This document shows positions 12,164 to 22,486 of a stretch of 64,000 bases of DNA, piece by piece. The notes beneath the pieces were generated by a model. It was not told the DNA's origin. It saw only the letters and a program-made list of their open reading frames with translations, and ran no database searches. The position numbers and the translations under genes were made by a program. The first letter of the stretch is position 1; the number at the start of each line of letters is the position of its first letter. This DNA comes from Eustoma russellianum (Eukaryota > Streptophyta > Magnoliopsida > Gentianales > Gentianaceae): contig AP025067.1 of NCBI GenBank assembly GCA_036186865.1, forward strand, positions 8,623,294-8,687,293, read 5' to 3'.

Positions 12164-12369
12164 CAGATCCGGGGTTAATTGATCTGAAGAATTATAAGAA
12201 CCGATCCAGGCCCGGTATAATAGGTCTGAAGATGATCACGATTATAAGAACCGATCCAGGCCCGGTATAATAGGTCTGAAGAGTGTAAGAACCGAGCCAG
12301 GTCCGGTATAATAGACCTGAAGGTGATCATGTTATAAGAACCGAGTCATGCCCGGTATAATAGGCTGAC
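12164..12369 (+). repeat. hairpin array in 5' LTR of A
   Basis: Five units. The first stem is CAGATC/GATCTG around CGGGGTTAATT. Then come two of CAGGCC/GGTCTG (one G-U pair in RNA), one of CAGGTC/GACCTG, and a last of GTCATGCC/GGCTGAC (one bulged T), the last four around CGGTATAATA. Units are joined by variable linkers containing GAAG and TAAGAACCGA. Confidence 0.85.
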
Positions 12370-12749
12370 ACAATCTCTTGTTTTATGATGAGCATGATTT
12401 AAAAGAAAGAAAGAAAGTTCAAGTATCTTTATGAGCATGTCTAAATGAAAGAAAGAATGTTTTCCGTTGCATTTGCATCGCATTCACATTTTCATACGCA
12501 TTACGCATGATACCTTTTCATAGGAGTAAGGTTTGGCTATGGCATGTAGAATCTAACTAAGTGATGACACTTAGATCTTAGCTAAGTATTGATATGACTT
12601 TAAGTACGATGCTTCGGAAAGGTAATGGCAGGTATGTTCTAACTTAAGGAATTGGGGTTTGATTCTTGTATGCCGTTTTCTCTTTATTGTACGGTGTTAT
12701 TGTATACTTGCTGGCGACTTTGTCGCTCACCCATTTATTTTTCCCCCAG

Positions 12750-12805
12750 AGCCAGGTAATGAAGTCGAGTGGATTGATGATGAGCCAAGGATGCCATACT
12801 CGTAG
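12750..12805 (+). other. exon-like conserved short frame in 5' LTR of A
   Basis: A TTTATTTTTCCCCCAG acceptor-like site ends at 12749. After two bases an 18-codon frame follows (first codon shared with the site: EPGNEVEWIDDEPRMPYS) and a TAG at 12803. The equivalent in E reads EPDNAKIEWIEDEPRVPYP. Most codons differ only at the third base. No ATG is present in frame, so expression would need splicing from an upstream exon. Confidence 0.55.
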
Positions 12806-13066
12806 GCTATTGAAATTGCCGTTAAGAGAATGATGATGGAAGCTTTTGATGAGCCTTTGGGACATTTTGGGACTTAGCTATTTCGGATTCTCTTCGGATA
12901 ATGAGTGTATAATTTTGCTATGTATTCGCGATTTGACGCTTTCGGATTAAGGTTCAAATTCCGCCGTATTTTTATCTACCTGTTAAGATCGTGACTTTGT
13001 AATCCATGTTTATCCATGGGTTTTGCGAGTTAAGTATCGACGCTTTGTACTTTTCCGAAAGGGAAG

Positions 13067-13086
13067 GTACGGCGGGTGCACCGTAC
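13067..13086 (+). promoter_or_regulatory. terminal stem-loop of LTR A
   Basis: Arms GTACGG and CCGTAC flank the 8-base loop CGGGTGCA, about 30 bases before the LTR end. The same element occurs in C (32773-32792, with a terminal G-U) and, weaker, in E and D. Possibly involved in priming, packaging or 3'-end formation. Confidence 0.55.
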
Positions 13087-13116
13087 GAGGGGTAGCCGAG
13101 TACGGGGCGCTACAGG

Positions 13117-13128
13117 TGGTATCAGAGC
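13117..13128 (+). other. primer-binding site, initiator Met tRNA (element A)
   Basis: TGGTATCAGAGC, two bases after the LTR end at 13114. Confidence 0.95.
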
Positions 13129-13399
13129 CGAGGCTCTAGATTCGGGCAGAACGTAGAAGCTAAGTTATGATTTTAGAAAACTAAGAATTGATCTTAGACT
13201 TAAGTCATGATCTTAGAAGAAAGATAGCCTTAGCTTAGACAACTTAGATTGGGAATAGGGTCCCTTGGTCAACCTGTTAGCCGATATGTCGCGTATTGAC
13301 TCTTTTTCCTGCTTTAAATTCCTTTTCCAAGCATGTCTAAATTTAGTCAGTCATCTCGATCTATATATACATAAATATACCTTTCTGCTCCGTATACAG

Positions 13400-14602
13400 A
13401 TGGTTCGGACTCGTGGTAGACCTCGCAGAGATGCTGCCCATGCACCCGAACCAAACCCTCCACAACCTCAAGAGCAAGTCCCTCCACCTCCTCCTCAGAA
13501 TCACAATCCACTGCCTCCTCCTCCACCGCAGAATGAAAATCCCCCACCAGCTCAAGGAAACCCTCTTCCGCAAGTGCCACTTCTTATTCCGGATTTCCAA
13601 GCATTCTGTCAGACCGTAACTCAGATTGGCCAGGGAATGATACAGCAAGTTGCCCCTCCTCCTCCATATGAACCGATAAGAGATGCGCAGTACTACTTTG
13701 AGAAGCTCAAGCGAGCGAATGTGCCGCCTTTTGAAGGCAAGTCTGACCCCGATATGGCTGAAAAATGGCTAGATGAAGTGGAGAACTGTTTTGAACTGAA
13801 TGGAGCCCCTGATAATATGAAAACCCAAGCTGTGAGGCCTTTCCTCCTTGGTGAGGCGAACCAGTGGTGGAAGGCTAAGCTGCAACCTTTGCCCTGACCT
13901 ATTCCATGGGAGAGATTCATCCAAGAGTTCAACAAGTTTTATTTTCCTCCGTCAGTGAAGATGCAAAAGAGGCATGATTTTGAAATATTGAAGCAAGAAC
14001 CTGGTATGACTGTGTCTGAATATGTGAGCAAGTTTCTGGCTTTGGGTAGATTTTCTCCGGCTACGATGAATGATGAGGAATCTAAGATGGTGAAGTTTGA
14101 GAGTGGGCTGAACCCAAGGATTCGCACTTGGTTGGTAAATGTTATCTCTGCTGATTTTGAAGCACTTGTTGATGCATGTTATCGGATCGAGAAGGATATC
14201 ATTCGTCGTGATACGGCGATGGGCCAGAAAAGAGGAAGGGACACTTCTAGTGATAAAGGAGCAAGGAAAATGACTAGACAGAATTTTCATGGGAGGCAAG
14301 GTAGACAGCAGAATCAGAACCAAAGAGGAAATCAGAATCGTGGACAGCGCCGTGGACAGAATCAGAATAATCAGAGAAATAATCAAGGAAATCAAGGGCA
14401 GCAGCAGCAGGCCATTCCCATGTGTCCCCATTGTCAGAAGAATCATTTGGGCGAGTGCTATGTACAAGCTGGTAAGTGCTTTGGTTGCGGCAAGACTGGT
14501 CATATGATTAGGGATTGTCCTGATAAGGGAGCTGCTTGTGTTGGATGTGGAAAGATCGGGCATATTCTGAGAGATTGTCGTGAGCGTGGTGGTCAGCAGT
14601 AG
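13400..14602 (+). pseudogene. gypsy gag of element A, one premature stop
   Basis: The likely start is the ATG at 13400 (MVRTRGRPRRD), after a Pro/Gln-rich upstream frame. Domains in order: Pro-rich N-terminus (residues 15-90), retrotransposon gag core from about residue 100 (YYFEKLKRANVPPFEG, WWKAKL), basic Arg/Gln linker, and three Cys clusters CPHCQKNHLGEC, CFGCGKTGHMIRDC and CVGCGKIGHILRDC. A TGA at 13895-13897 interrupts the core but the frame continues unchanged to TAG at 14600. After that stop the frame stays open into the first intron-like segment at 14685. Otherwise intact, which fits a recent insertion. Confidence 0.9.
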
Positions 14603-14684
14603 AGGAACCAACGTCAGCGCCCGAATGCGCGTGTGCATGTGATGACTGATGCTGCAGTTGAGGAAGCTGGAGACGTCGTGGCTT

Positions 14685-14760
14685 GTATGATTTAAAAATT
14701 ATGCAATACTAAGTTGATAAATATTATATTGCTGCGTAGTTAAAACTCTATATGATTCAG
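14685..14760 (+). other. intron-like segment 1 (76 bp) between gag and protease
   Basis: Starts GTATGA, ends GATTCAG, is AT-rich, and has a branch-site-like CTAAG. It splits a codon (base 14684 with 14761-14762). Removing it joins the tail of gag to the protease frame without a shift, where related elements run uninterrupted. Length and base composition fit a minimal plant intron. It could also be a chance small insertion. Confidence 0.6.
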
Positions 14761-14762
14761 GC

Positions 14763-16305
14763 ACTACTCTTGTATGTTGTATGCCCGCAAATGTGTTGTT
14801 TGATAGTGGCGCCAGCCACTCCTTTATATCTAAGAAATTTGCAAAGGGATTAGACCACAATCCCATCCGGCTTAAATCACCCTATCGAATCCAAGCCGCT
14901 GGTGATCAAGTGCTTACGTCTCATTATCTGTATAAGGATCGCGCGGTCGAGCTCGATGACCATCGGTTCGCAGCTGATCTGATCCCGATTGCTATGAGTG
15001 ACTTTGACATTATTCTTGGTATGGACTGGTTGTCTAAGAACCATGCCCATATTGACTGCAATCAGAAGAAAGTCACTTTCAGAGCCCCGGAGCAAGAGGA
15101 AGTATCATTTCAAGGAGGTCCCAAGTTGAAAAAGTCAAAGAATATTTTTGTGAATACAGTACGTGCCCGTAGAGCATTGCGAAAGGGATGTCAAGGCTAT
15201 CTTGTTTATGCTCTTAGTGTCGAGCAGGCAGCAGTGGACATTTCGCAAGTTCCAGTAGTTCAAGAGTTTCTTGATGTCTTTCCAGAGGAACTACCAGGAC
15301 TTCCCCCTGATCGAGAGATTTCCTTTGAGATAAATCTCATCCCCGGAGCTGAGCCCATTTCTAAAGCTCCTTACCGTATGGCACCCGCTGAGCTGAAGGA
15401 ACTAAAAGAGCAATTGCACGAGTTATTGGAAAAGAAGTTGATTCGTCCAAGTGTGTCGCCATGGGGTGCCCCAGTTTTATTTGTAAAGAAGAAAGATGGA
15501 GGTATGCGACTGTGTATTGATTATCGAGAACTCAACAAGATCACCGTAAAGAATAAGTATCCGTTGCCTCGGATCGACGATCTGTTCGACCAGCTTCGGG
15601 TCAGTAATTACCAAGTCTTATTTCAATATAATAATCATGAATAATATCTAAAGCATCCTAATGCAGGGAGCTCGGGTGTTTAGCAAAGTGGACCTAAGAT
15701 CTGGATATTTTCAATTGAAGATAAGAGCTGAGGATATTCCTAAGACAGCATTCAGGACGAGATATGGGCATTATGAATTTCTCGTGATGCCTTTTGGACT
15801 GACCAACGCCCCTGCAGCGTTTATGGATCTTATGAATCGGGTGTTTCAGGACCAATTGGATAAGTATGTGGTAGTCTTTATTGACGATATCCTGATTTAT
15901 TCGCCTGATGAGGAAACTCATACAGCTCATCTGAGGACAATACTTGGTATTCTAAGGAAGCATCAACTCTATGCGAAATTTAGTAAATGTGAGTTTTGGT
16001 TGCATAGTGTGTCATTTCTGGGCCATATGCTTGCAAAATTAGTAGTGGTTCCTTCTTTGATCGATAGGATTAAGGAGACTCAAGTTAAGGATGATGCATT
16101 GATGAAAGTTAAGAGCAAGCTGAAGGAGAAGCCATCTGACGATTTTAAAGTCCGTAATGACGGCAGTTTGTGGTTTAGAGGTCGATTGTGTGTGCCTAAT
16201 GATGATGCGATAAAGAGTGAAGTGTTTCAGGAATCCCATAATTCACGCTTGTCTATTCACCCAGGAGCAAATAAGATGTATCATGACTTGAAGCAAAAGT
16301 TTTAG
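14763..16305 (+). pseudogene. gypsy protease and reverse transcriptase of A, RNase H deleted
   Basis: Protease with DSGASHSFI (Asp codon at 14802), then RT with the PYRMAP, LFVKKKDGG and LCIDYRELN motifs. After intron-like segment 2 it continues with FSKVDLRSGY, VMPFGLTNAP and the catalytic FIDD at 15877-15888. At about 16035 the sequence jumps in frame from the RT end (FLGHMLA) to the linker before integrase (PSLIDRIKE), so the RT tail and all of RNase H are missing. A TAG at 16303 replaces a Trp codon at the start of the zinc-binding integrase segment. Confidence 0.9.
15600..15666 (+). other. intron-like segment 2 (67 bp) inside reverse transcriptase
   Basis: Begins GTCAGT after CGG and ends CTAATGCAG before GGA. 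AT-rich with several stops. It lies between codons in one of the most conserved parts of RT (between DDLFDQL and FSKVDL). Excising it gives an exact in-frame join. The decayed RT remnant in element C (near 33672-33725) shows no comparable segment at this point. Confidence 0.6.
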
Positions 16306-17490
16306 TGGCCAGGAATGAAGAATCAGATAGCAGAGTTTGTCGAGAAATGTCTTGTATGTCAGAAAGTCAAAGCAGAACATCAGAGGCCAGCTGGATTGTT
16401 GCAACCACTTGAGGTGCCTGAGTGGAAGTGGGATCACATCGCTATGGATTTTGTGACCGATTTACCTAAGACAAGAAGTGGATATGACACTATTTGGGTT
16501 ATTGTGGATCGTCTGACGAAGAGTGCGCATTTCATGGCAATGTCGATTAAAGCACCCATGGAAAAGTTGGCTTCTATGTATGTTGATCAGATTGTATGTT
16601 TGCATGGAGTTCCTATGAGCATAGTTTGTGACCAAGACCCCCGCTTCACATCAAGGTTTTGGACGGCATTTCAGAAAGCGATGGGTACGGAAGTTCGCAT
16701 GAGTTCAGCTTTTCATCCCCAGACTGACGATCAATCAGAGAGAACAATCCAAACGTTGGAGGACATGTTGCGTGCTTGTGTGTTGGATTTTGGAGGTAGC
16801 TGGGATAAGAGTTTGAAGTTGGTTGAGTTTTCATACAATAACAGCTACCATAGATCTATTGGAATGGCTCCTTATGAAGCTCTTTATGGAAGGAAATGTC
16901 GATCGCCATTGTATTGGGATGAGATTAGAGATAAAATTTTCACAGGACCTGACTTAGTGGAGCAAACCAAGGAAAAGGTTATGATTGCAAGACAAAGATT
17001 GAAGGCTGCTCAGGATAGAAGCAAGGCGTGGGCCGACGTGAGGCGTCGACCACTTGAGTTTCAAGTAGGAGATAAAGTATTCTTGAAGGTATCTCCATCG
17101 AAAGGAGTAAAGCGGTTCGGAATTAAAGGGAAACTTAGTCCTAGGTTCATTGGACCATTTGAGATCTTGGAAAGAATTGGAGAAGTTGCTTACAGACTTG
17201 CACTACCGCCATCGTTGTCTCAATTACACAATGTGTTTCATATATCTCAATTGCGTAAGTATGTGCATGACTCGAGCCATATTATGGATGAGCAACCTTT
17301 GAGGATTGAAGCTGATATATCATATGTTGAAGAACCCGAAAGGATAATTGATAGGGAAGTGAAAGCATTGAGGAATAAGTCTATTCCTATGGTCAAGGTG
17401 AAATGGAAGAACCATTCAGTTGATGAGGCCACTTGGGAGTTAGAGGGAGACATGAAGCAAAAGTACCCATATCTCTTTGACAATTCATAA
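16306..17490 (+). CDS. gypsy integrase with C-terminal chromodomain (element A)
   Basis: Continues the same frame after the TAG at 16303. The zinc-binding His pair lies just upstream (HPGANKMY) and the Cys pair is CLVC. Catalytic acids sit in MDFVTDLP, CDQDPRFTS and the Glu of QSERTIQ. GPFEILERIG and HNVFHISQLRKYV mark the C-terminal GPF/HTLK-like region. From about residue 335, VEEPERIIDREV, VKVKWKN and EATWELEGDM form a chromodomain, placing the element in the chromoviruses. Chromodomains guide integration to chromatin. The domain itself is uninterrupted to TAA at 17488, but it is part of a defective polyprotein. Confidence 0.92.
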   Translation, partial: WPGMKNQIAEFVEKCLVCQKVKAEHQRPAGLLQPLEVPEWKWDHIAMDFVTDLPKTRSGYDTIWVIVDRLTKSAHFMAMSIKAPMEKLASMYVDQIVCLHGVPMSIVCDQDPRFTSRFWTAFQKAMGTEVRMSSAFHPQTDDQSERTIQTLEDMLRACVLDFGGSWDKSLKLVEFSYNNSYHRSIGMAPYEALYGRKCRSPLYWDEIRDKIFTGPDLVEQTKEKVMIARQRLKAAQDRSKAWADVRRRPLEFQVGDKVFLKVSPSKGVKRFGIKGKLSPRFIGPFEILERIGEVAYRLALPPSLSQLHNVFHISQLRKYVHDSSHIMDEQPLRIEADISYVEEPERIIDREVKALRNKSIPMVKVKWKNHSVDEATWELEGDMKQKYPYLFDNS

Positions 17491-17526
17491 GTTTCGAGGA
17501 CGAAACTTCATTGAAGGAGGGAAGGA
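17489..17526 (+). promoter_or_regulatory. stem-loop and polypurine tract of element A
   Basis: Arms AAGTTTCG and CGAAACTT around AGGA (17489-17508) overlap the end of pol. A purine tract (GAAGGAGGGAAGGA) then abuts the 3' LTR at 17527 and would prime plus-strand DNA synthesis. The stem-loop also occurs before the 3' LTRs of C and, with one mismatch, B. Confidence 0.8.
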
Positions 17527-20036
17527 TGTTGTACCCCAACAATTAGGTACGTAAAAACTATGAATATGAGATGGAATGAAAGCGACAATTCCTTTTAGAG
17601 CGTGTTACTTAAGTTCACGTAACTCTTTTTACTTAAATACTCTTGAGATAGTCCATGAAATATAGAGTGATATAAACCATACCAATATATATATGTATAT
17701 GTGCGTATATATGATATATGTAGGGAAGGTATAAACACATGGTACACCTAGGCGTGTACGTAATTGTATAGATACATATACTAATCTTAGAATACAATAA
17801 AATATAGGCAACAATATGGCATATGGATTAAAATTACAAGGAATATCAAGATGCCTAAGAGGCCCAAAATTTCGGCCTATACATGGGAAATTCTAGAATT
17901 CTCTAGCCAATTTTATTAGCTAAAATAATTACTTAATGTCTACTACATCATTTAGACAAGAAATTATTATGCAAAGAGATAAATAGGAAATAAAATAGAC
18001 ATGCATTTAAGGAACAAGTTGAGACAACTCATTAAAGAAGGAAGTAGTATGGTTGAGGTCATAAAGACCCCAACCAAAACCGCCCCCCCTTAATGTCTAG
18101 ACATGGAGGATTTTAAATCCTACCATAGTTACTTTTCTCTAAACCAAGGTTAATGTAACCATGATTTAATAAAGTAACTTGGGTTAGCACAAAAGTAACT
18201 ATAGTTTGAATAAAGTAACCAAGGTTACACTAACTTAACCTTGATTAACACTCAAGAAAGCCCTAACCCTCACAAAAATCCCTCCAAAACCGTGTCCCCC
18301 TAAGCCTCCAACATGTTTTAACTTCAACCATTCTAGAAACATCTATCTCTCATATTGCAAGAGCAAAAACACTTAGCAACATTTCCATTTCCCTCATCAA
18401 GAAATTTCGGCCCTTTCATCTTGAGGGCTAGAACTTCAAGTTCACTTCAAGACCCCAAGGAGACATCTAGGTAAGTCTTGTTCTTAGTTTCCTTAAGAGA
18501 ATTCTCATTTTGATAAGAATGAAACTCACATGAACTCTCTTGTTACATGCCTAAAACCGTGGGCTTTATGGTGAAATTAGGGGAAAGCTATCAACTTTCT
18601 TAGGTGGAGATACATTGAGGTGCTTGAATCTCCATTTCAAGATTATTTTGGTAAGATGCTCTAACTTTAAAGATTAACCTAGTTCCTCCATTTGAATAAA
18701 GAACTAACCTTTTCATTTCACTCCCTCAAAACCGTGTGCTCAAGGTGAAGAGGGTGAAGGATCTCATCACATCTCACTTCATAACCAAGCAAAGGCAAGA
18801 GCTTTAGCTTGAAGAGGCAAGTATACTTTAACCCCTTACAATATATGTGATTATGTGCATACTTGAATGTCTAGAAGCCTAAGACATGACTTTAGTGAAA
18901 ATATGCCTAAGTTGTTACCTTTCTTATGTTTTGAAATTGTTGGAATAGGGGACTGTTTTGTTTGGAAGAATGAACAGCCATATGAACGACTTTTGCATGC
19001 TAAAAAGAGACTGGAATTAGTATAGGGAAGCCTCATTATGTCTATTGAATGACCATTAACTTGGATTATAGGCTAAAGAACAAAATTAGGAAGGAAAGGA
19101 TATTTCTATGCATGTTGGCTGAAAACAGAGTTCTGGACAGATTTTATGCCAAATTGATGGACTTAGTTCAGGACCTTCTAAACGTTGGATTGAGCTTATT
19201 TTTGGTGTGGTCGTAGCTTATTATGTCTAGTTTATTGTGGCGTTGGAATTTCTGGAAAATCATTTGTGGATTGGTCAGAAATGAATTTTTAGTATCAAGG
19301 GGTCAAAACAGTTTCTGGTCGTACCACCTTAGGGAGAAAAATTATTTAAGCACCTTAAACATCTTGGATTGACCTGAAATTTTTACAGGAAGTACTTAAG
19401 ACATAGAGCTAAATATCCATGTAAAGAAATTGATTTTATCTATTGATCTTGATGGTAAACCATTGAAGGAAAGTCGGTGTAACATTCTGGAAAACAGGAC
19501 AGATTGACCCTTTTGTGCTTGTATGAATTGTATCGTATTTATTTTGACCTGTTTTGGTGAATGGGCATTTGAATATTGTTCACAAAGGAAAAAGGAAAGA
19601 TTTCCAGGTGCTAAGTGAGCCCCATAATGAGTTTATGGATGGAGACAAGGTAAGGAATGGAGTTGAGAGTGCAGCAGAATTTCTGTTGTACCCTTGTTGG
19701 GAATTATTTTTATTGAGGTATCTACGCTTGTCGAAATCGCATGAAATTTGTACAGAATATAGTTAAGATCATGTGGTGCATGTCCATATTTTTATTTTCT
19801 GGAAAATAGGCTAAAAAGGTTGATTTTAAGGCTGGACAATACAGGACATGCTGCTGGTTCGTTTTCCAGCCCATGAAGAAAGTTGTTTATGATGTTATAA
19901 GTGCATTTTACCATGTTGCATCCCATGCACTTGCATTGACATGCTCATATGTTCCATGCTCATGATTTTATCGATGTTTTATATAAAGTTTCTGTTTTGA
20001 AAGAATTCCATCCCTTCTGGCCAGCTTAACCCACCA

Positions 20037-20283
20037 CAGATCCGGGGTTAATTGATCTGAAAAATTATAAGAACCGATCCAGGCCCGGTATAATAGGTCT
20101 GAAGATGATCACGATTATAAGAACCGATCCAGGCCCGGTATAATAGGTCTGAAGATTATAAGAACCGATCCAGGCCCGGTATAATAGGTCTGAAGAGTGT
20201 AAGAACCGAGCCAGGTCCGGTATAATAGACCTGAAGGTGATCATGTTATAAGAACCGAGTCATGCCCGGTATAATAGGCTGAC
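20037..20283 (+). repeat. hairpin array in 3' LTR of A (six units)
   Basis: Same as the 5' array with one additional CAGGCC/GGTCTG unit, showing gain or loss of whole units since insertion. Confidence 0.85.
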
Positions 20284-20662
20284 ACACTCTCTTGTTTTAT
20301 GATGAGCATGATTTAAAAGAAAGAAAGAAAGTTCAAGTATCTTTATGAGCATGTCTAAATGAAGAAAGAATGTTTTCCGTTGCATTTGCATCGCATTCAC
20401 ATTTTCATACGCATTACGCATGATACCTTTTCATAGGAGTAAGGTTTGGCTATGGCATGTAGAATCTAACTAAGTGATGACACTTAGATCTTAGCTAAGT
20501 ATTGATATGACTTTAAGTACGATGCTTCGGAAAGGTAATGGCAGGTATGTTCTAACTTAAGGAATTGGGGTTTGATTCTTGTATGCCGTTTTCTCTTTAT
20601 TGTACGGTGTTATTGTATACTTGCTGGCGACTTTGTCGCTCACCCATTTATTTTTCCCCCAG

Positions 20663-20718
20663 AGCCAGGTAATGAAGTCGAGTGGATTGATGATGAGCCA
20701 AGGATGCCATACCCGTAG
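20663..20718 (+). other. exon-like conserved short frame in 3' LTR of A
   Basis: Same frame as at 12750, ending MPYP then TAG, preceded by the same pyrimidine tract and CAG. Confidence 0.55.
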
Positions 20719-21032
20719 GCTATTGAAATTGCCGTTAAGAGAATGATGATGGAAGCTTTTGATGAGCCTTTGGGACATTTTGGGACTTAGCTATTTCGGA
20801 TTCTCTTCGGATAATGAGTGTATAATTTTGCTATGTATTCGCGATTTGACGCTTTCGGATTAAGGTTCAAATTCCGCCGTATTTTTATCTACCTGTTAAG
20901 ATCGTGACTTTGTAATCCATGTTTATCCATGGGTTTTGCGAGTTAAGTATCGACGCTTTGTACTTTTCCGAAAGGGAAGGTACGGCGGGTGCACCGTACG
21001 AGGGGTAGCCGAGTACGGGGCGCTACAACTTA

Positions 21033-22147
21033 CATTTACCAAAATTCATAAATTAGGTTGAAATAATTTAATTTTAACCTTTTATATTTTCTGGAATTTA
21101 TTCAGAATTTTCTGATAATTAAATATATTTTTCTAGAATTTTAAACTAATTTTAATTAATTATTTATTATTTTTTCATTTCAGAAATTAATTTTCGGAAA
21201 TTTTTTTTATTTTTCGATTTGGGCCGGCCTACTGTCCTTGTCCGGTCCGCTGGCCATCCGGTCCGGTCCGGCAGCCTGGCCGGTCCAATAGCCTTTTTCC
21301 TTTTTTTATTTTTTTTAATTCTATTTTCTTTTACCTTCAATAAAGTCTTCGTTCTAACTTCGATTGACCTCAAACTAGTTGCGTTAGACTCGTTATAACG
21401 AGAGGCATCTTTTGGAATTGGACACGTCATCACGTGTCCGGACGCGCCGTCAGGGGCCACGCGTGGGCCCCACGCACCACCCCCTGAAACGCGCACATCA
21501 GACCTATTTTGTCAACTTCCAACCCAATCCCAACCTATTCCGTGCTAGATGAACCTATCCTAAGGCCGAAACGCAATTTTAACAACTCCAAGTATGAAAA
21601 TTTGTAATCTTTTTGATTAATTTGACGGTATTTTTAATCAAATCCAATCCTACCACCAAATCCATGCACATACACACACGTATCAACCATAAACAAATCA
21701 TCTCATGCTTTGTCATATAAAACATATGCAAAATTAATATCTTAAACAAATAAAAACAACGAATCACATAAATATACCATCAAAGCATACATGGATTATA
21801 CCCGTTTGAGGGGGGAAGAGGCACCGACCTTGTTTGACTCTGGAACCGAATAGATTTGATGGATTGGATCTTGGGTTTGGGGTCTCGCTAGCCTTCTTCT
21901 TATTCTCTTCTTTTTTTTCTCTTTTTTTTCCTCTCTTTTCCTCCCTCTCCCTCACAGCCGTTCTCTTTTCCTTTCTTCTACAAAAAATGTTGTTCATTTT
22001 AGGGTAAAGGGGTTTGGAGGATTTTATTTTGGTTAGGGGAGAGATTTTAGGAATTTGATAGAATATTTTATGGAAATAGGATAAGTTAGTTATCTTGAAT
22101 GATTTAGATTAGATAATTTTCCTTCATTTCATTTTATCTTTATCTTC

Positions 22148-22180
<33 letters not shown>

Positions 22181-22198
22181 AAAATCACGGTTGTAACA
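21033..22198 (-). repeat. LTR of element D, part 2 (U3 side)
   Basis: Continues the D LTR after element A. On the minus strand it begins TGTTACAACCGTG at 22198. It holds an (ATT)n run at 22147-22180 and a GC-rich patch at 21220-21480. The open frame at 21167-21496 is a chance read of that patch with no recognisable product. The two D parts total about 2.25 kb. Confidence 0.8.
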
Positions 22199-22486
22199 AA
22201 TATGATTGGACGAATAATGTGTCTTCGCCTAGTTGTCACTTCACGATAGGCAATCATTTTCCACCTTGTCACTTCATAAAATGAGCTAGAAATTCATCAA
22301 TAAATCTGAAACACATGCTCAAATTTACACATGTTAATTATCAATCAATCAAGATGCGATTGCTTCCTCAATTTTGGAAGACAATTAGAGCATAATATCA
22401 CCAAAAATTGGCCAAGAATAAACATGTGTCGAAACTTCAGCACTTGTTTGATTTTGAAATATTTCCATATGTGTCTTGCCTTCTTC
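22199..22486 (-). repeat. LTR fragment of SIRE-like element #2, left part
   Basis: Loosely matches 5150-5450 of the copia #1 LTR (for example TTTGAAATATT words and the CACATGCT motif) and is continued by 42133 onward. It ends at the B insertion, flanked by TCTTC (22482-22486) and TTTTC (42133-42137). Confidence 0.6.

Larger units (their letters stand above)
9654..13114 (+). repeat. 5' LTR of element A (3,461 bp)
   Basis: Starts TGTTGTACCCC and ends GGGGCGCTACA, directly before the primer-binding site. Order inside: AT-rich U3, degenerate repeats of about 170-200 bp (near 11260-11970), TATA box, hairpin array, splice-acceptor-like site with short frame, terminal stem-loop. Open frames here (for example 11681-11893) recur unchanged in the 3' LTR and have no recognisable product. 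Confidence 0.95.
9654..21027 (+). mobile_element. Ty3/gypsy chromovirus element A (Tekay/Del-like), complete with two LTRs
   Basis: 5' LTR 9654-13114, primer-binding site, gag, protease, RT, integrase with C-terminal chromodomain, purine tract, 3' LTR 17527-21027. The LTRs are almost identical by eye. The 40-bp length difference is accounted for by one extra 41-bp hairpin unit in the 3' copy and one lost base elsewhere, so the insertion is young. The body has in-frame stops (13895, 14600, 16303), lacks RNase H, and holds two intron-like segments. Flanks GCTTA/ACTTA share four of five bases. Confidence 0.93.
17527..21027 (+). repeat. 3' LTR of element A (3,501 bp)
   Basis: Near-identical to the 5' LTR with the same termini. 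It carries one extra hairpin unit (near 20140-20180). The exon-like frame here ends in PYP, not PYS, so the 5' copy has the derived change. Confidence 0.95.
7376..22198 (-). mobile_element. decayed Ty3/gypsy element D, LTR split by element A
   Basis: The right end is a minus-oriented LTR (8575-9653 plus 21033-22198) with an initiator-Met primer-binding site at 8561-8572. Leftwards lie gag and RT/RNase H remnants to about 7376, where recognisable sequence stops. No second LTR is visible, so the 3' half is lost. Element A sits inside the LTR, and related but not identical bases flank the insertion (GCTTA at 9649-9653, ACTTA at 21028-21032). Confidence 0.82.

Noticed and set aside
13117..13128. 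TGGTATCAGAGC sites as parts of tRNA genes
   Set aside because: They are complementary to the tRNA 3' end and lie two bases inside LTR ends: primer-binding sites. No tRNA clover-leaf is present.
14600..14602. TAG after the gag knuckles of A as programmed readthrough between gag and pol
   Set aside because: Two other stops (13895, 16303) hit conserved domains in the same copy, so plain decay is more likely. Would need other copies to keep this TAG.
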